This document shows, piece after piece, positions 1 to 7,820 of a stretch of DNA of 61,032 bases. A program made the position numbers and the translations under genes. Each line of letters begins with the position of its first letter. The first letter of the stretch is position 1. The stretch is from Pontimonas sp. (GTDB taxonomy: Bacteria; Actinomycetota; Actinomycetes; Actinomycetales; Microbacteriaceae): the NCBI GenBank assembly GCA_028096805.1, contig JAOHDU010000003.1, positions 1 to 61,032 on the forward strand, read 5' to 3'. The notes under the pieces were generated by a model. It made no database searches and was not told the DNA's origin. It worked only from the letters and a program-made list of their open reading frames with translations.

Positions 1-103
1 AGGCGCCGCCGGAGCTTGTCGGCGCTGGAGGGGCATTTTGCTTGTTGACCAGGCCGGATAAATCAACGGCACCGGCCATGGACGGTCCAGAAAGATTACT
101 CAT
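1..103 (-). CDS. Thioredoxin/TPR co-chaperone (YbbN-like), N-terminal fragment
   Basis: Only the first 34 codons lie inside the window; the gene continues past position 1. The visible protein begins MSNLSGPSMAGAVDLSGLVN and runs into an Ala/Pro-rich stretch. A short N-terminus with the AVDLSGLV motif is what I recall for the tetratricopeptide/thioredoxin-fold co-chaperone of Microbacteriaceae, so the identity rests on that leader alone. Its ATG overlaps the stop codon of the upstream membrane-protein gene by 8 bp (ATGAGTAA), so the two are probably translationally coupled. The thioredoxin fold and TPRs would lie outside the window and cannot be checked. Confidence 0.55.
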   Translation of the reverse strand, partial: MSNLSGPSMAGAVDLSGLVNKQNAPPAPTSSGGA

Positions 104-1880
104 TGCCTACCTCTCGTGCGGCTACCAGGCTATAGGTGTACCCCAGAACGCGGACGCCTTCTTCCGAACCGACCGGGGGGACATAAAACAGAATTTGAAC
201 ATCCGAGTCCACGTCAAAACCGACACTCGATTGCGACAGGGACGTGAGGGCCCGAATTCCGATACTGGAATTGACAGCTGCCCCGGATTGAACGGGCGCA
301 ACTCTCTCCACTTGGCGCAGGGTTCCCAACACCAGTGCCCCCGCGTTGGACGTGGAAAACGCCACAATTTCCTGGTCGGTCGCACTCGTGCTCCAGCTCA
401 CCTCGACACTGTCACCGAAAGACTCTTGGCGAAGCTGGAGTGCTTCGGGGCCCATCTGGGAATAGAGAGTGTCGGTCGCGAGAGAAAATTCTTCGGCAAA
501 GGGGCTGTCCAGGCCGCTGTTGGCGACATCGGCGTAGTGGGCCAGCAGGGCTGAGGGTGTCACGCGAATCAATTTCGAATCGGCACGCAGTTTTGCCGCC
601 CCGAGTGTTGCCGGTGGCAGATCGGGCAACTGGACCTGAGGGTTCAGCACAATCGCATAGGTCAAACGGTAATTCGAGCGCGGATCTTCTTGACGAAGAA
701 CCACCCCCAGTGACGGTGTCTCCAGGTCTTGCTCATCCTGGATGACGGCGAACACGCTGCGAGGCCAGCCGGTGGTCTGCTGCGGCAACACTAAGCGGAT
801 CGGCAAGGAGGGAATGGGCATCAGGCGTTGCGCTTCAGCATCCGCCCGGGTCACGATGTAGGCAACGCGCCGGGCGGAGAGTGTGGGTTCGGTGACCCGC
901 GGGTTCAACGTGTTCACCGAGAGTTCCTGATCGGCCAACTGAATTTGGCCAGCGACTCGAGCCATAATCGTGACAAATTGGGTCTCGGTGACCGCCGGAT
1001 TCGGCGCTGCCGCTGTTGTTTCGGTTTCGTCCTCCGCCACCACCACAGGGGGTGCAGCACAGGCCCCCAATCCCAACACAAGCCCACCAACAAGAGGGAA
1101 GACCACCCGTGAGGCGACCCTGCGGCCTCGCTTTCGCGTGGGAGCGGGACGGGGGCGCCGGGTGCGCCCAAAACCGGCGCGTCGGCGCCGAGGCGCCCGA
1201 ATGGAGCGTGTGCGTTTGCGGCGGGGGCCGCGACGTTCCCGCCACGAGACGAGACTGCTCAGCGCAACGATGATTCCGGCAATAAAAGTCAGAACACCCA
1301 GAATGAGGGCCGCCAGAATCCACGGCGCTTCGGTCGCTCCAGGCCACGAAATAGTTATCGTTTGAGGGGCGGGCAGCACTCCATCGGTCATGACCAGCAC
1401 GGTGATGTCTTCGTTACCCGCGAGGGACAACGTAACGTCACCTTCGCCAGAGAATTCGTTGAACCAGAGGTCGGAGCCCCGGGGGTCGGGGAGGAAAGTG
1501 TCGCCCGAGCGCGGAAGTTGGGAGAGCTCGGTCAGAACAGGGTCATAGCTAAGCTTTGTGTGGCGTCCGGGCGCAAGCCACGCCATCACATCCAGCGTGG
1601 AACCGTATGCGACAAACGCTTGATCGGATTCTTGGCGAAGGAAACCCTCACCGCTCTCGTCGGGGACAAGGCCGGAGACGCCACCTTGGATGGTGATCGT
1701 CTGACGTCCGGGATAACTGGTGAGGACAGATCCGGGAATGATGGTCGCCGGCGCTTTGGTGTCTGTGGTGATCACCCGCTCAATGGTTTCTGGCTCATCG
1801 AACACGGTGCGCTCCGCAATACCCACGGCCAAGGAGAGGGTCGAAATAGCGAGCAGAACGATGGCCACGATGATGCGCAC
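96..1880 (-). CDS. Large envelope protein with two TM segments, an Arg-rich linker and an internal lipobox (DUF8094-like)
   Basis: A 594-aa protein of unknown function. From the sequence: an N-terminal membrane segment (about residues 4-20), an extracellular-looking Thr/Ser/Gly-rich domain (25-185), a second strong TM helix (187-211), an Arg-rich stretch (214-258) and then a second hydrophobic segment ending in LGLGAC at about residue 274. A mostly polar 320-residue domain with an ALLAHYADV region follows. The second half looks like a lipoprotein joined to the first half. The start is GTG at 1880 with GGAAGGAA upstream. Its stop overlaps the ATG of the YbbN-like gene, so the two are probably one operon. 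I associate the C-terminal domain with actinobacterial DUF8094-type proteins, but only from memory. No enzymatic motif is visible. Confidence 0.65.
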   Translation of the reverse strand: MRIIVAIVLLAISTLSLAVGIAERTVFDEPETIERVITTDTKAPATIIPGSVLTSYPGRQTITIQGGVSGLVPDESGEGFLRQESDQAFVAYGSTLDVMAWLAPGRHTKLSYDPVLTELSQLPRSGDTFLPDPRGSDLWFNEFSGEGDVTLSLAGNEDITVLVMTDGVLPAPQTITISWPGATEAPWILAALILGVLTFIAGIIVALSSLVSWRERRGPRRKRTRSIRAPRRRRAGFGRTRRPRPAPTRKRGRRVASRVVFPLVGGLVLGLGACAAPPVVVAEDETETTAAAPNPAVTETQFVTIMARVAGQIQLADQELSVNTLNPRVTEPTLSARRVAYIVTRADAEAQRLMPIPSLPIRLVLPQQTTGWPRSVFAVIQDEQDLETPSLGVVLRQEDPRSNYRLTYAIVLNPQVQLPDLPPATLGAAKLRADSKLIRVTPSALLAHYADVANSGLDSPFAEEFSLATDTLYSQMGPEALQLRQESFGDSVEVSWSTSATDQEIVAFSTSNAGALVLGTLRQVERVAPVQSGAAVNSSIGIRALTSLSQSSVGFDVDSDVQILFYVPPVGSEEGVRVLGYTYSLVAAREVGNE

Positions 1881-1977
1881 GTCGTGTTCCTTCCCCCGCC
1901 ACAGCGCCCACCGACCGGGACGCCAACCAACTCCCCAGGGTATCCGATGCCACCGGGCGAACTCTCTTGAGGCGGGG

Positions 1978-1983
1978 TAAGAT
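1978..1983 (+). promoter_or_regulatory. Possible -10 element for the DivIVA-like gene
   Basis: TAAGAT lies about 43 bp before the ATG at 2027. It fits the TAnnnT form seen before many genes here, but no -35 at normal spacing is clear, so this is a weak call. Confidence 0.3.
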
Positions 1984-2026
1984 TTCCGGCACTGCCCTTT
2001 TCTTTTTGATAGAGAGTTGCCTCACG

Positions 2027-3310
2027 ATGGCTTCTTCGGAATCCGAGTTCCCCACAGAGCTCCGCGGTTATAAGCGCGCGGATGTGGACGAAGCGCTTTC
2101 CGCATTGCGCGCTGATTTGATTCAGGCCGCCAAAGAACGCACCGGCGCTCTCGAAGAGGTCACGCAACTAAAGAACCAACTGGCTGCACTGGGGTCGACT
2201 CCCGCCGAAGCCAACTACGCGGGTCTCGGGGCCCGCCTCGAGTCGATCCTCCGGATCGCCGAGGAACAATCGACAGCGCTCATTGGGCAAGCAGACATCA
2301 GCGCGGAAAAAGCCCTGGCGCTAGCGAAACTCGAAGCCCAGACCGTGGTGGAAACCGCCACGCGTGAGGCAGAGCGTCTCACCCTGGATGCCGCCAATGA
2401 AGCCTCCACCGTGCTCGATGGCGCGCGGGCTGAAGCAGACAGGCTGGTCTCTGCCGCCCGCGAAGAGGCCGAACGCCACCGCAAGGACGCCATCGATGAG
2501 GCGTCCAGTATCCGAGGAGCGGTGGCCACCGAGGCCTCAAAGGTGCGGGCCACTGCCCAGCGAGAAGCCGAAGCCCTTCGCGCGCAGGCCGAACAGACCG
2601 TTGCAGAAGCCACAGTAGTGGCGGAGCAGGAAATTAACGCGGCCAAGACCGAGCGTGCGGAGCTCAACAAGGACATTGCGGCGGAGCGAGCCAGCCACGA
2701 AATGACGTTGAAAGCCATTGCCCAAGAGGCGGAGCTTGCAAAAACAACGATGGAGAAGGACGTCGCCGAGACAACGGCTCGACTAGCCCTGGAGAACGAG
2801 CAGCAAGCCCAGGCGCTCGAGCGAACCGCAGCGGAGGCACGCGCAAACCTGGAAACCGAGCTCTCTGCTCGCCGGGCCGAAGCAGAAAAGGTACTACTGG
2901 AAGCCCACCAGAAAGCCGTCGAGTTGAACGACCGCTATACCGCTGACCTCACCGAACAGCACAAAGACCTCAAAGAACGTGTCGCCGCCCTGCGGAGCGA
3001 ACACCAAAAGCTCATTGAAGCGATTGAAGAATCCAATGCGACGGGCAAAACCCGCGCGATGAAGGAATCTGCCGATCTTGTGGCGGCAGCAGAAAAGAAA
3101 GCCGCACAGCTCATTCAGGCTGCTGAGGAAGAAGCAACGTCCCGGGTAGCGGCTGCCGAAGCTCGACTGATCGAGCTCAGCGCCGAACGAGAAACAATCG
3201 CCTCCTACGTCGAGTCACTGCGCAGTGTGGTCGGCGATGTGCTCGAGCATGAGACACCCCAGCCGTCTAAGCCCCGAAAGACTCGGGCAAAGGGTACGTC
3301 GGCGGGTTGA
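2027..3310 (+). CDS. DivIVA-domain coiled-coil protein
   Basis: A 427-aa protein, almost entirely Ala/Glu/Arg-rich coiled coil. The N-terminus (FPTELRGYKRADVDEALSAL) has the DivIVA signature G-Y-x(4)-VDE-x-L, and residues 50-85 contain the RLESILRIAEEQ segment typical of actinobacterial Wag31/DivIVA relatives. DivIVA-family proteins bind curved membrane and guide polar growth or septation; I infer a scaffolding role here, not necessarily the essential Wag31, which normally lies beside ftsZ/sepF. The open frame extends 20 codons upstream, but MASSESEF at 2027 is the better start because the conserved domain begins right after it and the upstream residues are not DivIVA-like. Its 3' end overlaps the convergent hydrolase gene by 44 bp. 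Confidence 0.8.
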   Translation: MASSESEFPTELRGYKRADVDEALSALRADLIQAAKERTGALEEVTQLKNQLAALGSTPAEANYAGLGARLESILRIAEEQSTALIGQADISAEKALALAKLEAQTVVETATREAERLTLDAANEASTVLDGARAEADRLVSAAREEAERHRKDAIDEASSIRGAVATEASKVRATAQREAEALRAQAEQTVAEATVVAEQEINAAKTERAELNKDIAAERASHEMTLKAIAQEAELAKTTMEKDVAETTARLALENEQQAQALERTAAEARANLETELSARRAEAEKVLLEAHQKAVELNDRYTADLTEQHKDLKERVAALRSEHQKLIEAIEESNATGKTRAMKESADLVAAAEKKAAQLIQAAEEEATSRVAAAEARLIELSAERETIASYVESLRSVVGDVLEHETPQPSKPRKTRAKGTSAG

Positions 3311-3986
3311 GCCGAAGCGCTATGTGATCCAGCACCCATTTGGTGTGCTTCTCCCCCACCCAGAGGTGTTTGGCTCCCTCGGCGGGGACCACATCGATGT
3401 TGGGGGCTGGCGCAAAACCGGTCACTGCTGCAGCCGGCGGCAAAAACTCATCGAACTCGGGAATTAACGCTGCCACCGGGACCGGTGCATCTGCCCACGC
3501 CGCGACCTCTTCACTGCTCGTTCGATGAAGCGGAGGTGACAGCAAGATGGCACCAGCAATCTGGTCCACCAGCACTCTGGCGTGCTTCAGAATCACTTCG
3601 GTGCCAAAAGACCAACCGACCAGCCACGGGGTGGGCAAGCCCTGGGAATGAACGAACTGTAGAGCCGCTTTCAGGTCTTCGCCCTCTGCGATGCCTTCGC
3701 CAAAGGAACCACCCGATGTGCCCCGCGGTGAGCTAACCCCGCGGAAATTGAATCTCAGGACCGCGATATCCGCCAGCGCCGGCAGACGCCACGATGCTTT
3801 GCGGATGACGTGGGAATCCATGAACCCGCCGGCGGTGGGCAACGGGTGGAGAAACAACGCGGTCGCCATGGGCGGATGGCTCTCGGGGAGCGAGAGCTCC
3901 CCCACGAGTTCCACGCCATCCTCCGTTACGAAGCTGACGTCGGTGCGCACGGCCGGCAACACCGTGGTTGAGGTGATGAGGCTCAT
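3267..3986 (-). CDS. Alpha/beta-hydrolase
   Basis: A 239-aa soluble serine hydrolase of the small, lid-poor type. Visible parts are the oxyanion-region HPLP (about 47-50), RFNFRG at 78-83, the nucleophile elbow G-W-S-F-G with Ser126, a probable acid in EFDEF (Asp179) and His207 in GAKHLW. This matches a Ser-Asp-His triad. The pattern resembles YcjY/OsmC-associated and CocE-like small esterases, but the substrate cannot be inferred. Its ATG overlaps the TGA of the upstream zinc-motif gene (ATGA), so the two are co-translated. The 3' end is convergent with and overlaps the DivIVA gene. Confidence 0.8.
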   Translation of the reverse strand: MSLITSTTVLPAVRTDVSFVTEDGVELVGELSLPESHPPMATALFLHPLPTAGGFMDSHVIRKASWRLPALADIAVLRFNFRGVSSPRGTSGGSFGEGIAEGEDLKAALQFVHSQGLPTPWLVGWSFGTEVILKHARVLVDQIAGAILLSPPLHRTSSEEVAAWADAPVPVAALIPEFDEFLPPAAAVTGFAPAPNIDVVPAEGAKHLWVGEKHTKWVLDHIALRLNPPTYPLPESFGA

Positions 3987-4267
3987 CAGCCTATTTTCCA
4001 GCAGTGGTTGTGCCAGTGGCGTCGATCCTGAACGCCCTGGGATTCCCCCATGATTCCATCGTTACGCCAGGCCACAACGTGGGCTACTCCCGGCGCAATG
4101 GGGACATGACACCCGGGGCACGTGTAAGTTTTTTGCGCGTTGCGCTCGCTGATGGGTTGAACCGTGTAGGTCTCGCCCCGCTTAGTCTCGGTTCGCCGAT
4201 AACCGGTGCGCAGACGGTCAAAGTCGAGGGGCTCGCCCTCGTCTCTGCGTCGGTTACTCCGCGGCAC
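3986..4267 (-). CDS. Small Cys/His-motif protein (often annotated ATP/GTP-binding protein)
   Basis: A 93-aa protein. The first half is basic and charged (PRSNRRRDEGEPLDFDRLR). The second half contains TYTCPGCHVPIAPGVAHVV followed by HWHNHC, which forms a CxxC...HxHxxC constellation likely to bind zinc. Similar proteins are widespread in actinobacteria and are commonly labelled ATP/GTP-binding without experimental support; I see no P-loop. The start is GTG at 4267, 3 nt after the stop of the transglycosylase-like gene. It overlaps the hydrolase start by 4 bp, so the three genes look like one operon. Confidence 0.7.
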   Translation of the reverse strand: MPRSNRRRDEGEPLDFDRLRTGYRRTETKRGETYTVQPISERNAQKTYTCPGCHVPIAPGVAHVVAWRNDGIMGESQGVQDRRHWHNHCWKIG

Positions 4268-4270
4268 GAT

Positions 4271-4837
4271 TTAGTACCAACCCCGCCGTTCAGAGTGCCC
4301 CCACGCCTCGCACGGGGTCCCGTACCGGGCAGAGATGTATCCGATTCCCCAGCGAATCTGGGTTGCGGGGTTCGACGCCCAATCCTCTCCGGCAGTGGCC
4401 ATCTTGTTGGCGGGTAAAGCTTGGGGGATGCCATAGGCGCCGGAGGAATTCTCGGCCCGGTGGTTCCAGCCCGATTCTCTCTGCCATAACGCCACCAGGC
4501 AGCGATACTCCGCCTCGCTCCACCCGGCATCACTCACCAACCCCGCGGCGATCGCTTGGGCGCTTCCCACCTCCGGGTTTCCGACGGAAGGCGGGCCGGA
4601 ATATCCGGCCGTCACGGTGAGATCCTCGCGTTCGATGGGGGTTTCCACCCCAACGGAGACCACGGTTTGGGAATCGGGGTTGTCCCCGCCAAACCAGGCG
4701 GCTTGAGTGGACTGGGGGCTCACCAACGCCACCGCAACAAACCCGGCCACGGCAGCGATAGCCACCCAAACACGCGACACCGGTGCTCTCGCGTCCAGAC
4801 CGGCAATTAACCGGCGGATCTCAGGCAGCGCAAACAT
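4271..4837 (-). CDS. Exported lytic-transglycosylase-like protein
   Basis: A 188-aa membrane-anchored or secreted protein. Residues 22-40 form a single hydrophobic segment preceded by Arg, consistent with a signal anchor. The C-terminal 90 residues show the goose-type/SLT fold markers: CLVALWQRESGWN with catalytic-position Glu121, then SSGAYGIPQALPANKM and WGIGYISARYG. This is the layout of actinobacterial small transglycosylases related to Rpf/SLT domains, which cleave peptidoglycan glycan strands. It is the first gene of a three-gene operon with the Cys/His protein and the hydrolase. A TAGACT hexamer lies exactly 6 nt before the ATG, suggesting a leaderless mRNA. Confidence 0.8.
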   Translation of the reverse strand: MFALPEIRRLIAGLDARAPVSRVWVAIAAVAGFVAVALVSPQSTQAAWFGGDNPDSQTVVSVGVETPIEREDLTVTAGYSGPPSVGNPEVGSAQAIAAGLVSDAGWSEAEYRCLVALWQRESGWNHRAENSSGAYGIPQALPANKMATAGEDWASNPATQIRWGIGYISARYGTPCEAWGHSERRGWY

Positions 4838-4843
4838 CCCTGA

Positions 4844-4849
4844 AGTCTA
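4844..4849 (-). promoter_or_regulatory. -10 element, probable leaderless promoter of the transglycosylase-like gene
   Basis: TAGACT on the minus strand is followed by TCAGGG and then the ATG at 4837. Transcription starting about 7 nt after a -10 would begin on the start codon. Confidence 0.55.
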
Positions 4850-4875
4850 GGCGAGCGAGGCTGTGCAGAACGCGT

Positions 4876-5421
4876 TTAGCGAACGGCCAACATCACAGAG
4901 ATGGTGTCATCCAGTAAGACATCCACCTGCTTCTCGTCATACCCACCCAGCTGTGTGCGGAAGGCCTCTCTGCGTACCGCGGCCACCGACAGGGACTCTT
5001 CTTGCTGGAAATAGCGAGCAATGTTGCCGCAAAGAACATCGACGTCCCCGACGTGATAACCCGGCTGTAGTTTCCCGGAGCGGCGGAACTTCTGCTTGGC
5101 GGGCCTCGCTGCACGGTCCAAAATTTCTTGGGCGCGTTCGCGAACAGAGTTGAAATACTCCTTCTCGCCCTGAACCTCTGTTTCCGCCAGCCGCTCTTTA
5201 TCGGCGAACGCTTCTTCCAGGCGCCACAGAGCCTCATCCACTGCTTTCGTGGAGTAGCCCTCCTTCGAGATCAGCGGGAAAACCTTGGCGCGGATGTCAC
5301 TCGAGGTGAGGTCGCCGCCTTCGCTTTCGAAGACATTTTTGGCGCGCTCCAGGAACTCATCGACGACGGCGGGGTCGTAACCCGACATGCCTTTCGGGGC
5401 GCGCGCAAAGGGACTATCCAC
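4876..5421 (-). CDS. Small protein with four DivIVA-type motifs
   Basis: A 181-aa protein carrying four copies of a G-Y-x(4)-VD-x(2)-L motif: GYDPAVVDEFL (14-24), GYSTKAVDEAL (55-65), GYHVGDVDVLC (121-131) and GYDEKQVDVLL (160-170). Each matches the membrane-binding hook motif of the DivIVA N-terminal domain, but here they recur without a long coiled coil; only a short helical stretch (66-110) separates the pairs. This suggests a compact multivalent DivIVA-like adaptor. The start is GTG at 5421, with CAGACT placed 6 nt upstream. It is monocistronic, between the terminator of cdsA and the transglycosylase operon. Function is unknown; a role at curved membrane or the division site is inference. 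Confidence 0.7.
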   Translation of the reverse strand: MDSPFARAPKGMSGYDPAVVDEFLERAKNVFESEGGDLTSSDIRAKVFPLISKEGYSTKAVDEALWRLEEAFADKERLAETEVQGEKEYFNSVRERAQEILDRAARPAKQKFRRSGKLQPGYHVGDVDVLCGNIARYFQQEESLSVAAVRREAFRTQLGGYDEKQVDVLLDDTISVMLAVR

Positions 5422-5427
5422 GGCCTT

Positions 5428-5433
5428 AGTCTG
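5428..5433 (-). promoter_or_regulatory. Weak -10-like CAGACT before the four-motif DivIVA gene
   Basis: CAGACT, then AAGGCC, then GTG at 5421. The spacing equals that of the TAnnnT leaderless promoters in the window, but the first base is C. Confidence 0.35.
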
Positions 5434-5444
5434 CCAGCGCTCGC

Positions 5445-5470
5445 AAAAAAACCGGTGAGGACAACCGGTT
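5445..5470 (-). terminator. Rho-independent terminator of frr-cdsA
   Basis: On the minus strand AACCGGT, a 7-nt loop, and ACCGGTT are followed by a run of T (AACCGGTTGTCCTCACCGG then seven T). The stem begins at the cdsA stop codon, so the stop is part of the hairpin. Confidence 0.8.
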
Positions 5471-6428
5471 AGCCAAATATTTGAAACAGGACAAAAAGAA
5501 CGGCCATCGAGGGCAATATCGAATCCATCCGGTCAAGAAAGCCACCGTGGCCGGGCAACCACGACGAGATGTCTTTGATGCCGAGGTCGCGCTTGATCAG
5601 CGACTCCAGCAAATCCCCCAGTGTCGCCGAACCCAACAGCGCCACCCCCATTACTGCTGCAGCCCACCAGGGCAGATCCAACACCAGGGTGCCCAGCAGC
5701 ACCGCTGCAATCTGCGCCGCCAGCGCAGACCCAGCGAATCCCTCCCACGTCTTCTTCGGCGAAATCCGCGGAGCGAGCGGTGTTTTACCGAAGCTCAACC
5801 CTGTGACGTAGGCGCCAACATCAACGCTGACCACCACGACGACCCCGGTGAAGACCCACCAGACGCCACCGGGTGCTGTATGAACCGCCAGGGCAAAGCT
5901 GCCGAGGAAGGGGATATACGTCAACACCACAATCGCCACACCAATATCGGCCAGCAGGGATGCTCGCGACGAAGCGTCAAAGCCCGCGCGCACCAGTCGG
6001 ATGACGACCGCCACCGCGATCGCGCCCAGCAGAGACCACAGATGGCCGGTGGGCCCGAAAAAAAACACCAACGGTGGCATTGCTGAGGCCATCACCGCGA
6101 GCGGCCAGCGCGCTTTGAGTCGACCTTTCTCCACCAGCGCCCCGGAAAGCTCCAGCGTGGCAAACAACACAAGCCCGGTGACAAACACCATGAACAAAGC
6201 CTCAACGAAGAAAAGGCTTGCCACGAAAACTCCGCCCAGGAGAAGGCCGAAAGCTATGGCAAGCCAGAGCGGCCGCCCCGCTTTCTTATCGATGCGGGCG
6301 TTGACCTCGCGCACCTGCTCTTCCATATCGTGCACGGCCGCCTCGAATTGTGCGAGCGGCTGGGACACGGACGAGGCGAGGGGCTTCTTGGAGCTCTTCG
6401 CCGACTCGTCAGGTGTGGGAGGTGTCAT
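5469..6428 (-). CDS. cdsA: Phosphatidate cytidylyltransferase
   Basis: A 319-aa polytopic membrane enzyme that makes CDP-diacylglycerol from phosphatidic acid and CTP, the precursor of phosphatidylglycerol, cardiolipin and phosphatidylinositol. The N-terminal 55 residues are a polar cytosolic extension; about eight hydrophobic segments follow. The family signature near the C-terminus is clear: SPKKTWEGFAG, then KRDLGIKD and PGHGGFLDRMDS with the conserved Asp residues. It lies directly after frr, whose stop overlaps its ATG (TAATG), as in most actinobacterial rpsB-tsf-pyrH-frr-cdsA clusters. A terminator hairpin overlaps its stop codon. Confidence 0.95.
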   Translation of the reverse strand: MTPPTPDESAKSSKKPLASSVSQPLAQFEAAVHDMEEQVREVNARIDKKAGRPLWLAIAFGLLLGGVFVASLFFVEALFMVFVTGLVLFATLELSGALVEKGRLKARWPLAVMASAMPPLVFFFGPTGHLWSLLGAIAVAVVIRLVRAGFDASSRASLLADIGVAIVVLTYIPFLGSFALAVHTAPGGVWWVFTGVVVVVSVDVGAYVTGLSFGKTPLAPRISPKKTWEGFAGSALAAQIAAVLLGTLVLDLPWWAAAVMGVALLGSATLGDLLESLIKRDLGIKDISSWLPGHGGFLDRMDSILPSMAVLFVLFQIFG

Positions 6429-6982
6429 TAGACCTCGAGAAGCTCAGCTTCTTTCTTCTTCAAGACCTCGTCAACGTGGTCGACTTGCGCCTTGGTGAGC
6501 GCTTCCACTTCTTTCTCGGCCCGCGAGACTTCGTCTTCGCCGACCTCAGATTTCAGCGCTTCCAGGTCGTCCATCGCTTTACGGCGAACAGACCGAATCG
6601 AAACTTTGCCATCCTCTGCTTTCTGGCGAACAATTTTGACGTATTCCTTGCGACGCTCCTCAGTGAGCTCGGGCATGGTCACGCGGATCACTTCACCATC
6701 GTTGCTCGGCGAAGCGCCCAGGTTCGGGAAATTGGTGATGGCTTTCTCAATTTCTTTCATAGCGGATTTGTCGTACGGGGTCACGACGAGAGTGCGCGCC
6801 TCGATGTTCTGCATGCTCGCCAACTGCGCGAGTGGGGTGGGCTGACCGTAGTAGTCGACCATGATTTTTTGAAAAAGGGCCGGATTCGCACGACCGGTTC
6901 GAACGGTCTGAAAATCTTCCTGGACCACGTCAACGGCCTTCGCCATTTTCTCTTTCGCCTGCGCGATTACGTCCTCAATCAT
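6428..6982 (-). CDS. frr: Ribosome recycling factor
   Basis: A 184-aa protein, the normal length for RRF, which splits post-termination ribosomes together with EF-G. Recognisable segments are the N-terminal helix with [19 protein letters not shown], the [26 protein letters not shown]-type domain II region, and [24 protein letters not shown] with the Arg cluster in helix 3 (SIRSVRRKA). A strong SD (AAAGGAG) precedes the ATG and a TAGACT -10 lies in the short gap after pyrH, so it can be transcribed on its own. Its TAA overlaps the cdsA ATG. Confidence 0.97.
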   Translation of the reverse strand: MIEDVIAQAKEKMAKAVDVVQEDFQTVRTGRANPALFQKIMVDYYGQPTPLAQLASMQNIEARTLVVTPYDKSAMKEIEKAITNFPNLGASPSNDGEVIRVTMPELTEERRKEYVKIVRQKAEDGKVSIRSVRRKAMDDLEALKSEVGEDEVSRAEKEVEALTKAQVDHVDEVLKKKEAELLEV

Positions 6983-7000
6983 CGTGTCTCCTTTAGTCGC

Positions 7001-7006
7001 AGTCTA
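7001..7006 (-). promoter_or_regulatory. -10 element for frr-cdsA
   Basis: TAGACT in the 34-bp gap between pyrH and frr, 18 nt before the frr ATG. It would give a short leader containing the AAAGGAG SD. No convincing -35 was found. Confidence 0.45.
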
Positions 7007-7016
7007 TCGAGGGGCT

Positions 7017-7724
7017 CTAAGAAACGAGGGTGCCCAGGCGTTTGCCCTGGATTGCCTTGGTGACGTTGCCCGCTGGTTCCATACCGAAGACCACCATCGG
7101 CATTTTGTTATCCATACACAAGCTGAAAGCGGTGGAATCCACGACTTTGAGGCCCTGCACCAGCGCCTCCTGATACGTCAGCTTTTCGTACTTCTTAGCG
7201 GTGGGGTCCTTTTTGGGGTCATTCGAATAAACACCATCAACCCCGTTTTTTGCGACCAGAACTTCATCCGCGAGCACCTCGAGAGCGCGTTGCGCGGCCA
7301 CCGTGTCGGTGGAGAAGTAGGGCAAGCCGGCCCCCGCACCAAAGACCACGACCCGACCCTTTTCCATGTGCCGTATCGCGCGCTGCGGGATGTAAGGCTC
7401 CGCCACCTGGGTCATCGAAATCGCCGACTGCACGCGAACCTCAGCCCCAGCCTGTTCCAAAAAGTCCTGAAGTGCCAGCGCGTTCATCACGGTGCCGAGC
7501 ATTCCCATGTAGTCCGCGCGACGGCGATCCATGCCTCGTTGGGAGAGTTCAGCGCCCCGGAAGAAGTTTCCGCCACCGACCACAATGGCCACTTCGGCTT
7601 TTTTCGCACCCTCCGCGATTTCGCGCGCAATTTGGGCCACAACATCGGGGTTGACCCCCAACTGACCATCTCCGAAGGCTTCACCCGAGAGCTTTAGAAG
7701 TACCCGACGTTTTTTCTCCGCCAT
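7017..7724 (-). CDS. pyrH: UMP kinase
   Basis: A 235-aa cytosolic kinase that converts UMP to UDP with ATP; the bacterial type belongs to the amino-acid-kinase fold and is hexameric. Family landmarks are [13 protein letters not shown] at the N-terminus, [11 protein letters not shown], the [21 protein letters not shown] helix, [29 protein letters not shown] and the C-terminal [15 protein letters not shown]. It is cut off from tsf by a perfect 17-bp hairpin and has its own TACGCT -10 and GAGAGGAG SD, so it begins a new transcription unit leading into frr-cdsA. Confidence 0.97.
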   Translation of the reverse strand: MAEKKRRVLLKLSGEAFGDGQLGVNPDVVAQIAREIAEGAKKAEVAIVVGGGNFFRGAELSQRGMDRRRADYMGMLGTVMNALALQDFLEQAGAEVRVQSAISMTQVAEPYIPQRAIRHMEKGRVVVFGAGAGLPYFSTDTVAAQRALEVLADEVLVAKNGVDGVYSNDPKKDPTAKKYEKLTYQEALVQGLKVVDSTAFSLCMDNKMPMVVFGMEPAGNVTKAIQGKRLGTLVS

Positions 7725-7748
7725 AGTGGCTCCTCTCGCTGCCCCTCA

Positions 7749-7754
7749 AGCGTA
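7749..7754 (-). promoter_or_regulatory. -10 element for pyrH
   Basis: TACGCT lies 24 nt before the pyrH ATG and directly downstream of the tsf terminator. The resulting short leader holds a good SD. Confidence 0.5.
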
Positions 7755-7770
7755 GTGGGCGCAGAAACGA

Positions 7771-7807
7771 CTCGGGGGCTAGGGCACACCGTGCCCTAGC
7801 CCCCGAG
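7771..7807 (-). terminator. Strong hairpin terminator between tsf and pyrH
   Basis: A perfect 17-bp inverted repeat (CTCGGGGGCTAGGGCAC / GTGCCCTAGCCCCCGAG) with a 3-nt loop lies 14 bp past the tsf stop. The U-tract is poor, as is common in GC-rich actinobacteria, so it is called on stem strength and position. Confidence 0.75.
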
Positions 7808-7820
7808 GTCATCGAAGCGT

